From the NCBI GenBank assembly GCA_903902855.1, contig CAIUWK010000063.1:1-64000 (forward strand): 64,000 nt of DNA. Direction: 5' to 3'. Every line of letters starts with the position of its first letter. The stretch's first letter is position 1. The notes below the pieces were generated by a model. It did no database searches, was not told the origin of the DNA, and saw only the letters and a program-made list of their open reading frames with translations. Made by a program: the position numbers and the translations under genes. Positions 51,526-60,035 of the stretch are shown here, in pieces. This stretch comes from an uncultured Geobacter sp. (GTDB lineage Bacteria; Desulfobacterota; Desulfuromonadia; Geobacterales; CAIOGM01).

Positions 51526-52698
51526 ATGGCTAGTACGGAAATCATGACGGTAAACATGGGACCTCAGCACCCGTCCACCCACGGTGTGCTCCGGTTGGTC
51601 ATCGAACTGGACGGCGAGATCATCAGGAAGATCACCCCGCACATCGGGTATCTCCACCGGGGGATCGAGAAACTCTCCGAGCATCGGACCTACCACCAGA
51701 TCATCCCGCTCACCGACCGGCTTGACTACCTGGCCCCCATGAGTAACAACCTGGGGTACGTCCTGGCAGTGGAGAAACTCCTGGATATCAAGGTCCCGGA
51801 ACGGGCCCAGACCATCCGGGTTATCCTGGCCGAACTGACCCGTATCAAGTCTCACCTGGTCTGGCTTGCCTGTCATGCCTTGGATATCGGCGCCATGACC
51901 GTTTTCATCTATGCCTTCCGAGAACGTGAGAAGGTCATGGAACTCTATGAAAAACTCTCCGGCGCCCGGATGACCAGCAATTATTTCCGGGTGGGGGGGC
52001 TCTCCGCCGAGCTCTACGACGGGTTCGAGAAGGACGTGCGGGAGATTCTCGACACTTTCCCCGGCTACTTCGATACCTATGAGGGACTCCTGACCAAGAA
52101 TACCATCTGGCTCCAGCGGACCGTCGGTAACGGCGTCATCTCCGCCGAAGACGCGGTGGATGCCGGAATCACCGGTCCGGCTCTGCGCGGTTCCGGGGTC
52201 AACTGGGACATGCGGCGGGACAACCCCTATAGCGGCTATGAGAAGTACAAGTTCGTCGTGCCGGTGGGGGAGAAGTGCGATACGTTTGATCGCTACAAGG
52301 TTCGCCTGGTAGAGATGCGCGAGTCGGTGAAGATAGTCCGGCAGGCGCTGGATTCCCTCAAGCCGGGGCCGATCCTGGCTGACTCACCTCAGGTCTGTTA
52401 TCCGGCCAAGGATTCCGTCTATAACACCATCGAAGGTCTCATCCATCACTTCAAGATCGCCAGCGAAGGGTTCCCGGCGCCGGAAGGTGAAATCTATCAG
52501 GCAGTGGAGGCTCCCAAGGGGGAGTTGGGCTACTATCTGGTGAGTGACGGCGGCAACAAACCGTACCGGATGCGGATTCGTCCCCCCTCATTCTGCAACC
52601 TCTCGGCCATCGAGAAGATGGCCAACGGCTCCATGATCGCCGACCTGGTGGCTGTCATCGGAACCTTGGACATCGTCCTCGGGGATATCGACCGCTAA
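51526..52698 (+). CDS. nuoD: NADH-quinone oxidoreductase subunit D
   Basis: 390 aa from ATG 51526, six bases after GAGG. The 49-kDa subunit lines the quinone cavity. TVNMGPQHPSTHGVLRLV, GYLHRGIEKL, YLAPMSNNLGY and DPCFPS-like substitute segments through the C-terminal RIRPPSFCNLSA are all present. Normal length. Confidence 0.97.
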   Translation: MASTEIMTVNMGPQHPSTHGVLRLVIELDGEIIRKITPHIGYLHRGIEKLSEHRTYHQIIPLTDRLDYLAPMSNNLGYVLAVEKLLDIKVPERAQTIRVILAELTRIKSHLVWLACHALDIGAMTVFIYAFREREKVMELYEKLSGARMTSNYFRVGGLSAELYDGFEKDVREILDTFPGYFDTYEGLLTKNTIWLQRTVGNGVISAEDAVDAGITGPALRGSGVNWDMRRDNPYSGYEKYKFVVPVGEKCDTFDRYKVRLVEMRESVKIVRQALDSLKPGPILADSPQVCYPAKDSVYNTIEGLIHHFKIASEGFPAPEGEIYQAVEAPKGELGYYLVSDGGNKPYRMRIRPPSFCNLSAIEKMANGSMIADLVAVIGTLDIVLGDIDR

Positions 52699-52735
52699 GC
52701 GTGCCGTACCGATGCAACAAAGGAGATAGGTGGAG

Positions 52736-53254
52736 ATGAGCCACGCCCCAGCAAAGAAAGTTGCCACTGAAGATGCCCCGGCGGAAGAGGTCGACCTCAC
52801 CGCGGCTAACCAGATCATCGACAAATATCTGACCCTACCCGGCAATCTCATGCCGGTGCTCCAGGGTATCCAGGACTCATACGGTTTTGTCCCACCCCCT
52901 ACGGTGGCGCTGGTGGCGGAGCGACTCAACGTCTATCCCAGCCAGATCTATGGGGTTTTGACCTTCTACTCCCAGTTCCACCTGAAGCCGCGGGGGAGAT
53001 ATATCATCCGCGTCTGTGTAGGGACCGCCTGCCACGTCCAGGGAGCGGAACGAATTGTGGAGACATTCTTCGGCAAACTGGGGATCGGCCATGCCGAGAC
53101 CTCGATCGATCTTCGCTACACCTTTGAGAAAGTTGCCTGTCTTGGCGCTTGCGGCATGGCGCCGCTGGCCATGGTCAACGACGACACCTACGGCAAGATG
53201 ACTGTCCAGAAAGTGGATGACATTATTGCCGAATACAACCAGCGGCCCATGTAG
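52736..53254 (+). CDS. nuoE: NADH-quinone oxidoreductase subunit E
   Basis: 172 aa from ATG 52736; a GTG at 52730 is an alternative. Carries a [2Fe-2S] cluster (N1a) with cysteines in CVGTACHVQGA and CLGACGMAP. The N-terminal 30 residues are an extra Ala/Glu-rich leader. Standard 24-kDa subunit otherwise. Confidence 0.95.
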   Translation: MSHAPAKKVATEDAPAEEVDLTAANQIIDKYLTLPGNLMPVLQGIQDSYGFVPPPTVALVAERLNVYPSQIYGVLTFYSQFHLKPRGRYIIRVCVGTACHVQGAERIVETFFGKLGIGHAETSIDLRYTFEKVACLGACGMAPLAMVNDDTYGKMTVQKVDDIIAEYNQRPM

Positions 53255-53288
53255 CTAGCGACCCGAAGTACAGAGGACATTTCAGACT

Positions 53289-55070
53289 ATGGCTGAACAT
53301 GCGGGAATCCAGATACTGATCTGCCAGGGAACCGGCGGCATCTCTGCCGGCGCCAAGAAGGTCGAGCACGAGTTTACCAGGCTCATCGCCGAAATGGGGA
53401 TCGACGCCAAGGTGGGAAAGCGATGTGATGTGGTCAAGACCGGCTGTCGGGGGCTCTGCGCCAACGACGTGCTGGTGGACATCATCACCCCGGAACTGGG
53501 ACGAATCACCTATGATTTCGTTCAGCCCGAGGACGTGGCCGCCATCCTGAGCGAGCATATCGTCAACCAGGCTCCCATTCTCAAGAAAAAGGCCAAAGAC
53601 TACTACAACAAGTTCGTGGATGCCCAGATGCGGGTGGTCATGACCGGTTGTGGCCAGATCGACCCGGAGAAGATCGAGGCGTTCCTGGCGGAAGACGGGT
53701 TCAAGGCCATCGAGAAGTGCGTCAAGAGCATGACGCCGGTCCAGGTCACCGACGAGGTGAAGAAGTCGGGACTGCGTGGTCGTGGGGGGGGCGGTTTCCC
53801 CACCGGTATGAAGTGGTCCTTCTGCGCAGCCACCCCAGGCAAGCAGAAGTACATCATCTGCAACGCCGATGAAGGTGACCCCGGCGCATTCATGGACCGT
53901 TCCATCCTGGAAGGTGACCCCTACTGCGTCATCGAAGGGATGATGATCGCGGGGTACGCCATCGGCGCCACCAAGGGATACGTCTATGTCCGGGCCGAGT
54001 ACCCCCTGGCCATCGAACGGCTTCAACGGGCACTGGATGACTGCCGTTCCAAGAATTACCTGGGATACGACATCCAGGGGTGGGGTTTCGACTTCGACCT
54101 GATCATCAAGAAGGGGGCAGGTGCCTTTGTCTGCGGTGAAGAGACCGCACTCATGGCTTCCATTGAGGGTGAGCGCGGCATGCCGCGGCCACGTCCCCCC
54201 TTCCCGGCGGTGAAGGGTCTCTGGGGTAAGCCCACCAATATCAACAATGTCGAGACCTTTGCCAACATCCGGCATATCATCAACAAGGGGTCCGAGTGGT
54301 ACGCCTCCCTGGGTACCGACACCACCAAGGGGACCAAGATCTTCGCGGTAACCGGCAAGGTTAAGCATACCGGCCTGGTAGAGGTTCCGGCGGGAATGTC
54401 GGTTCGCTCCGTCATCTATGACGTCTGCGGCGGCATCGCCAACAACCGGAAGTTCAAGGCGGTTCAGGCGGGTGGTCCGTCCGGTGGCTGTATCCCCTCG
54501 GAAGTGCTGGACACCCCGGTGGATTACGACTCCCTCATCAAGGCCGGTGCCATGATGGGTTCCGGCGGTCTCGTCGTCATGGACGAAACCACCTGCATGG
54601 TGGACGTGGCCCGCTTCTTCCTCACCTTTACCCGGGACGAATCCTGCGGCAAGTGTGTTCCCTGCCGGGTGGGGTTGAAGGCGATGCTGGACATCCTGGA
54701 GCGGATCACCGAAGGGCGAGGCGAGCTCAAGGATATCGACACCCTCCTGGAGATGGGGAGCATTATCAAGAAGGCTTCCCTCTGCGGTCTGGGACAGACG
54801 GCTCCTAACCCGATCCTCTCCACGGTGAAGTACTTCCGTCACGAGTACGAGGCGCACATCGTCGACAAGCGGTGCCCCTCCAACTGTTGCAAGGAGCTGC
54901 TCCTCTGGAAGGTGGTGGATGAGAAGTGCGTCAAATGCGGCGCCTGCCTCAAGGCCTGTCCCTCCAATGCCATCAAGTGGCAAAAAGGGGAGGTTGCCTA
55001 CCTCATTCAGGAAAACTGCACCAAGTGCAAGTCGTGCTATGACGCCTGCCGCTTCATGGCCATTGAATAA
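53289..55070 (+). CDS. nuoF: NADH-quinone oxidoreductase subunit F with extra Fe-S domains
   Basis: 593 aa, about 150 longer than E. coli NuoF. Residues 1-100 form a thioredoxin-like ferredoxin domain as in HndC/HoxF proteins. The core has the NADH and FMN sites (GLRGRGGGGFPTGMKW, NADEGDPGAF, CGEETALMASIEG) and the N3 cluster ESCGKCVPCRVG. The C-terminus adds two [4Fe-4S] motifs, CVKCGACLKACP and CTKCKSCYDACR. In the N-terminal domain the expected C-x4-C is CQGTGG, so one of four ligands appears missing while GCRGLC is kept. Confidence 0.95.
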   Translation: MAEHAGIQILICQGTGGISAGAKKVEHEFTRLIAEMGIDAKVGKRCDVVKTGCRGLCANDVLVDIITPELGRITYDFVQPEDVAAILSEHIVNQAPILKKKAKDYYNKFVDAQMRVVMTGCGQIDPEKIEAFLAEDGFKAIEKCVKSMTPVQVTDEVKKSGLRGRGGGGFPTGMKWSFCAATPGKQKYIICNADEGDPGAFMDRSILEGDPYCVIEGMMIAGYAIGATKGYVYVRAEYPLAIERLQRALDDCRSKNYLGYDIQGWGFDFDLIIKKGAGAFVCGEETALMASIEGERGMPRPRPPFPAVKGLWGKPTNINNVETFANIRHIINKGSEWYASLGTDTTKGTKIFAVTGKVKHTGLVEVPAGMSVRSVIYDVCGGIANNRKFKAVQAGGPSGGCIPSEVLDTPVDYDSLIKAGAMMGSGGLVVMDETTCMVDVARFFLTFTRDESCGKCVPCRVGLKAMLDILERITEGRGELKDIDTLLEMGSIIKKASLCGLGQTAPNPILSTVKYFRHEYEAHIVDKRCPSNCCKELLLWKVVDEKCVKCGACLKACPSNAIKWQKGEVAYLIQENCTKCKSCYDACRFMAIE

Positions 55071-55112
55071 CAGCGATATAACGATCAAGCAGTCACGAGG
55101 ATAGAGGGTACG

Positions 55113-57596
55113 ATGGTTAACCTTACGATCGACGACAAGCAGGTGACGGTGGAGAAGGACGCGACGATCTACGACGCGGCCAAGAGCGCCGGCATCAAGA
55201 TCCCCATACTCTGCCACGACAAGAAACTCCACCCATTCGGCGGCTGCCGGATGTGTCTCGTGGAGGTGGAACAGATGAAGGGGCGTCTCATCCCCTCCTG
55301 CACCACACCGGCCACCGAGGGGATGATCGTCCGGACCAGTAACGAGGAGATCCTCAAGGCGCGGAAACTGGTGCTGGAACTGCTTCTTCTCAAACACCCG
55401 GTGGACTGCCCGGTCTGCGATGCCGCCGGCGACTGCGACCTGCAGAACCTCACCTATGAGTACGGTGTCAGCAAGAACCCGCTCCAGGACGAGAAGTTCC
55501 GCTGGGAGATCGACTACATCAATCCGCTCATCGAACGGGACATGAACCGTTGCGTTCACTGCGGCAAGTGTGCCCGGATCTGTGACGAGATCGTCTCCTT
55601 CGGCGCCTATACGTTCATCAACCGGGGGATCGACGCCAAGATGGGGACCGCCTTTGACGGCCCACTGGATTGCGAATTCTGCGGTTCCTGCGTCTCGGTC
55701 TGTCCGGTGGGTGCGCTCCTTTCCCGTCCCTTCAAGTTCAAGGCTCGCTGGTGGTCCATGCAGAAGGTGAAAACCGTCTGTTCCTACTGCGGCACCGGCT
55801 GTCAGTTGACCCTGGGAGTCAAGGACAACAAGGTTCTCACCACCATCTACGATGAGAATCAGGGGTTCCATAACGGTCAACTCTGCACCCGTGGTCGCTG
55901 GGGATATCAGTTCGTCAACAGCGAGAAGCGACTGACCACCCCGCTGATCAGAAAAGGAAACAGTCTGGTAGAAGCCGGCTGGGACGAGGCGCTTGCCCTT
56001 GTCGCTTCCAAGCTGCGTGAGGCCAAGGGGGCCGTCGCCGGTCTCGTAACACCGCGCCTCACCAACGAGGAACTCTTCCTCTTCAAGAAATTTTTTACCG
56101 ACGGGCTTGGGTGCGAAAGTATCGATCACTCCGCCGGGTACGCCCATGGAGCGCTCACGGAAGCCGCCGTCAAGGGGTTGGGTCAGGGGGCATCGCCGTC
56201 GGTAATCGCCGATATCCAGAAAACCGATCTTCTCCTGGTGGTAAAGACCGACGCCTATGAGACGCACCCGGTCCTCGGTTTCGAGATCAACCTGGGGGTT
56301 AAACGTCAGGGGGTCAATCTCCGCCTCGTCTCTGACAAGAAGGGGAAGCTTTCCCGTCTCCCAGGAGCCCAGACTCTGGTGCATACCCCGGGGAGTGAGG
56401 TTACCCTCTTCAATACCCTGACCAATATCATCATCACCGAGAAGCTGGCCGACGCCGGCGCAGCTGCTCTCCCGGGCTATGAACTTCTTGTAAAGGGGGT
56501 TGCAGGATACACCCCGGAGAAGGGAGCTGTAGCCACCGGTCTTGGCGCCGATGAGCTCACCGCACTTGCCAGGGAGTACGCAGCAGCCGAGAAGGCTTTG
56601 ATTCTCCTCCCCTTGGGGCTGGGCTATCCCGGTCACAACGCCACACTGGCTCAGGCGCTCCTTAATCTGGCCATCCTCACCGGTCGAATCGGGAAAGAAG
56701 GTTCCGGCGTTCTCTTTCTGGGAGAAAAGAACAACAGCCAGGGTGCCGTGGATATGGGGATCATCCCGGGCGCCAAGGGAAAAGACGCTGCCGGTATCAT
56801 AGCCGGTTGCGCCTCAGGCGAGATCAAGGCTCTCTACATCGCCGGTGAAAATCCCGTTGTCTCCTATCCTGACCGGAAGAAGGTTGAGGCGGCTCTGGAA
56901 AAGGTCGGATTTCTGGTGGTTCAGGATCTCTTCCTCACCGAGACCGCGGCCAAGGCAGATGTGGTACTCCCGGTCTGCTCGTTTGCCGAGAAGGATGGGA
57001 CCTTCACCAGTGTGGGACGTAATGTACAGAAGGTCACCAAGGCGATCAAGCCTGTGGGGACGTCGAAAACAGACTTCGAGATCTTCAACAAACTCTTTGC
57101 CGAATTTACCGGAAAACCGCTCTACCTCTCCAGTCAGGCCGTTTTTGCCGAGATAGCGGAATCGGTTCCAGGCTACGCCGGCCTCACCTGGGCCAAGCTG
57201 GGAAGCAACGGTATCGTGCGACCGGTGGCACTCTCGCCGAAATTCGTTCCGGTGGAGTCTGTCGTGTCTGTTCCCCAACCGGGCAAGTTCGCCCTCCTCA
57301 CCGGGAGCGCTCTCAATCATAGCGGAACCCTCTCCCAGTATGGCGAAGGACCCATGATGGTCTGCCCGGAAGGATACGTGGAGTTCGGTCGGGATGACGC
57401 CAAGAAACTTGGGCTGATCGAGAAGGGAACGGTCACCGTCACTTCCGACGCAGGTTCCGTGAAACTGCAGGTCAAGCTGGGGAATCGTCTCCCGGCCGGG
57501 GTTCTCTTTGCCCCCTATCACTTCGGTGTGAACTCCATTAACACTGTCGCCGTCGGCGCCCCGGTTACCTGGGTCAACGTGGCGAAGGCGGAATAA
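55113..57596 (+). CDS. nuoG: NADH-quinone oxidoreductase subunit G
   Basis: 827 aa. N-terminal [2Fe-2S] ferredoxin domain (CRMCLVEVEQ), CPVCDAAGDCDLQ, and two [4Fe-4S] groups CVHCGKCARICDE and CEFCGSCVSVCPVG. From about residue 220 it continues as a molybdopterin-oxidoreductase-like domain with CSYCGTGCQL and CTRGRWG, which in complex I keeps a cluster but not the Mo cofactor. Normal length for the family. Confidence 0.95.
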   Translation: MVNLTIDDKQVTVEKDATIYDAAKSAGIKIPILCHDKKLHPFGGCRMCLVEVEQMKGRLIPSCTTPATEGMIVRTSNEEILKARKLVLELLLLKHPVDCPVCDAAGDCDLQNLTYEYGVSKNPLQDEKFRWEIDYINPLIERDMNRCVHCGKCARICDEIVSFGAYTFINRGIDAKMGTAFDGPLDCEFCGSCVSVCPVGALLSRPFKFKARWWSMQKVKTVCSYCGTGCQLTLGVKDNKVLTTIYDENQGFHNGQLCTRGRWGYQFVNSEKRLTTPLIRKGNSLVEAGWDEALALVASKLREAKGAVAGLVTPRLTNEELFLFKKFFTDGLGCESIDHSAGYAHGALTEAAVKGLGQGASPSVIADIQKTDLLLVVKTDAYETHPVLGFEINLGVKRQGVNLRLVSDKKGKLSRLPGAQTLVHTPGSEVTLFNTLTNIIITEKLADAGAAALPGYELLVKGVAGYTPEKGAVATGLGADELTALAREYAAAEKALILLPLGLGYPGHNATLAQALLNLAILTGRIGKEGSGVLFLGEKNNSQGAVDMGIIPGAKGKDAAGIIAGCASGEIKALYIAGENPVVSYPDRKKVEAALEKVGFLVVQDLFLTETAAKADVVLPVCSFAEKDGTFTSVGRNVQKVTKAIKPVGTSKTDFEIFNKLFAEFTGKPLYLSSQAVFAEIAESVPGYAGLTWAKLGSNGIVRPVALSPKFVPVESVVSVPQPGKFALLTGSALNHSGTLSQYGEGPMMVCPEGYVEFGRDDAKKLGLIEKGTVTVTSDAGSVKLQVKLGNRLPAGVLFAPYHFGVNSINTVAVGAPVTWVNVAKAE

Positions 57597-57624
57597 AATT
57601 ACCTGAACAAGGGGTAGATGGCTC

Positions 57625-58719
57625 ATGGAATACGAAATTCTAGGTTTGCCCGTGTGGTATTACATCGCCATGGTGGCCAAGGTTCTGGTGGTTTTTGTCT
57701 GGGTGCTGCTCACCGTCGCCTATGCCACCTATGCCGAACGGAAGATCATCGGCCACATGCAGGTCCGACTGGGACCCATGCGCACCGGTTGGCACGGTCT
57801 GCTCCAGCCCATTGCCGACGGACTGAAGCTCTTCTTCAAGGAGGAGATCATCCCGGCGGAAGCGAGCACCTTCGCTTTTCTCGTGGCGCCGCTCATCGCG
57901 CTGGTTCCGGCGTTCATCTCCTTCGCCGTCATCCCCTTCGGGAGTACCATTACCGTCGGTGGCTACAAGATTCCGCTGCAGATCGCGGCTTTTGCCGACA
58001 AGAGCGGGGGGGTAGTGGATGTCAATGTGGGTGTTCTCTACATCCTGGCCCTCTCATCCCTGGGTGTTTACGGGATAGTCCTGGCCGGCTGGTCGTCCAA
58101 CAGCAAGTACTCTCTGCTGGGGGGACTGCGCGCATCGGCACAGATGATTTCCTATGAGCTGGCAGCCGGTCTCTCCCTCATCACGGTATTCATGGTCTCC
58201 GGTTCCCTGTCGCTGCAGACGATTGTCGCAGATCAGGCCGCTTTCGGCTGGTACGCCTGGCGCAACCCCTTTCTTTTCGCAGCATTTATCATCTTCTTCA
58301 TCTGCTCCCTGGCGGAGATAAACCGAACCCCCTTCGACCTTCCCGAGGCGGAGACGGAACTGGTCTCGGGTTTCTGTACGGAATATTCTTCAATGAAATA
58401 CGCCATGTTCTTCATGGCAGAATACGCCAACATGATCACGGTCTGCGCCATTACGGTTACCCTGTTCCTGGGTGGGTGGCACGGCCCCTTCACCGACGCC
58501 ATGCCGCTCTTGTCACCTTTCTATTTCATCGCCAAAGTCTACACCCTTATTTTCACCTGCATGTGGATTCGGGCCACGTATCCCCGCTACCGCTATGACC
58601 AGCTCATGGGGCTTGGGTGGAAGTTTTTCCTCCCCATCACCCTCGTTCTCATCGTCGGCAACGCATTCTGGATAAACGTCATCGGGGCCGGCAACTGGCT
58701 TGGCGGCCTGTTCGCCTAA
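57625..58719 (+). CDS. nuoH: NADH-quinone oxidoreductase subunit H
   Basis: 364 aa, about eight membrane helices. AERKIIGHMQVRLGPMRTGWHGLLQPIADGLKL and EINRTPFDLPEAETELVSGF are the conserved quinone-entry loops with acidic residues on the proton path. Normal length. Confidence 0.97.
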   Translation: MEYEILGLPVWYYIAMVAKVLVVFVWVLLTVAYATYAERKIIGHMQVRLGPMRTGWHGLLQPIADGLKLFFKEEIIPAEASTFAFLVAPLIALVPAFISFAVIPFGSTITVGGYKIPLQIAAFADKSGGVVDVNVGVLYILALSSLGVYGIVLAGWSSNSKYSLLGGLRASAQMISYELAAGLSLITVFMVSGSLSLQTIVADQAAFGWYAWRNPFLFAAFIIFFICSLAEINRTPFDLPEAETELVSGFCTEYSSMKYAMFFMAEYANMITVCAITVTLFLGGWHGPFTDAMPLLSPFYFIAKVYTLIFTCMWIRATYPRYRYDQLMGLGWKFFLPITLVLIVGNAFWINVIGAGNWLGGLFA

Positions 58720-58743
58720 TCATCATCACGGAAGGATAGCGTC

Positions 58744-59154
58744 ATGCTCAATGTTGCCTCGCCGCTCATAAATGGTCTGAAGATAACACTCCAGCACCTC
58801 TTCAAGAAGCCGGTCACACTCCAGTACCCCACGGAACGTCCGGTTGTGGGGCCCCGTTTCCGGGGGCTTCATGCCCTGAACCGGTTCCATGACCGCTCCA
58901 AGTGTGTGGCTTGCTACCTCTGCCCCACGGTTTGCCCGGCCAAGTGTATCACGGTGGAAGCGGCCGAAGACCCAATAACCCATGAGAAGTACGCCTCACG
59001 TTACGACATCGACATCCTCCGTTGCATCTTCTGCGGCTACTGTGTGGAGGCATGCCCGGTGGACGCCGTCAAGATGACGGAAAATTTCGAACTGGCCAAC
59101 TACAAGCGTGAAGATTTCGCCTACACGCAGGAAATGCTTACCGACAAGAAGTAA
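58744..59154 (+). CDS. nuoI: NADH-quinone oxidoreductase subunit I
   Basis: 136 aa with two [4Fe-4S] clusters (N6a/N6b): CVACYLCPTVCPAKCI and CIFCGYCVEACPVDAV. An N-terminal amphipathic helix links it to the membrane arm. Normal length. Confidence 0.97.
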   Translation: MLNVASPLINGLKITLQHLFKKPVTLQYPTERPVVGPRFRGLHALNRFHDRSKCVACYLCPTVCPAKCITVEAAEDPITHEKYASRYDIDILRCIFCGYCVEACPVDAVKMTENFELANYKREDFAYTQEMLTDKK

Positions 59155-59165
59155 AAGGAGCGACA

Positions 59166-59672
59166 ATGCCGGAAATACTCTTCTTTAGTCTTGTGGCGGG
59201 CGTGGCGATCATCTCCAGTATCCTGGTAGTCGCCATGCGCAATCCGATCAACTGCGCCCTCTCCCTGATCATGACCTTCTTCTGTATGGCGACCCTCTAC
59301 GTGATGCTCGACGCTCCGTTCATGGCCGCCACTCAGGTCATCGTCTATGCCGGCGCTATCATGGTTCTGATTGTCTTCGTCATCATGCTCCTCAACATGC
59401 GAACGGAAACGAGCAAGAATTACGTTCACGGCGTGCTGGTGAGCAGTATCGTCGCGGTCCTCACCCTCTTCGTGATCAGCGGCTTCTTGTCCAAGAGCCC
59501 ACTCACCGGTGCCACCGGGGACATGACCCCGGAGCTTGTTACCAAGGTGGGGCATGTGGAGCTGATCGGCAAGGCGATGTTCTCACAGTTCCTTCTCCCC
59601 TTCGAGATCACATCGATCCTGCTTCTGGTCGCCATCGTCGGCTCCGTGATCCTGGCCAAGCGCAAACTCTAG
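59166..59672 (+). CDS. nuoJ: NADH-quinone oxidoreductase subunit J
   Basis: 168 aa with five membrane helices. RNPINCALSLIMTFFCMATLYVML and YAGAIMVLIVFVIMLL are the typical segments, including the pi-bulge TM3 region. Compact gap to nuoK. Confidence 0.95.
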   Translation: MPEILFFSLVAGVAIISSILVVAMRNPINCALSLIMTFFCMATLYVMLDAPFMAATQVIVYAGAIMVLIVFVIMLLNMRTETSKNYVHGVLVSSIVAVLTLFVISGFLSKSPLTGATGDMTPELVTKVGHVELIGKAMFSQFLLPFEITSILLLVAIVGSVILAKRKL

Positions 59673-59686
59673 TCTGAGGTGACGAC

Positions 59687-59989
59687 ATGTTATCCCTGCA
59701 TCATTACCTGATCCTGAGCGGCATCCTCTTCTCCATCGGCGCCATGGGCGTCCTCATCCGGAGAAACGCCATTGTTATCTTCATGTGCGTGGAGCTGATG
59801 CTCAATGCGGTCAATCTGACCTTCATCGCCTTTTCCCGGTATCTGGGAAATATCGACGGACAGATCTTCGTCTTCTTCGTCATGACCGTGGCCGCCGCCG
59901 AGGCTGCCGTGGGTCTTGCGTTGATGATCGCCTTCTACAAGAATCGCGAATCCATCGACGTGGAAGATATCAACCTCATGAAGCTCTGA
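59687..59989 (+). CDS. nuoK: NADH-quinone oxidoreductase subunit K
   Basis: 100 aa, three helices. [29 protein letters not shown] holds the proton-channel glutamate; the second key Glu is in [13 protein letters not shown]. Normal length. Confidence 0.97.
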   Translation: MLSLHHYLILSGILFSIGAMGVLIRRNAIVIFMCVELMLNAVNLTFIAFSRYLGNIDGQIFVFFVMTVAAAEAAVGLALMIAFYKNRESIDVEDINLMKL

Positions 59990-60035
59990 CCGATGTCGGG
60001 CATTCGAACCGCACTACACATTCAAGGAGTCCGGA

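Noticed and set aside
53223-56636. 1137-aa minus-strand ORF
   Set aside because: Entirely antisense to nuoE-nuoF-nuoG, whose motifs are unambiguous; the long open frame follows from GC-rich codon use.
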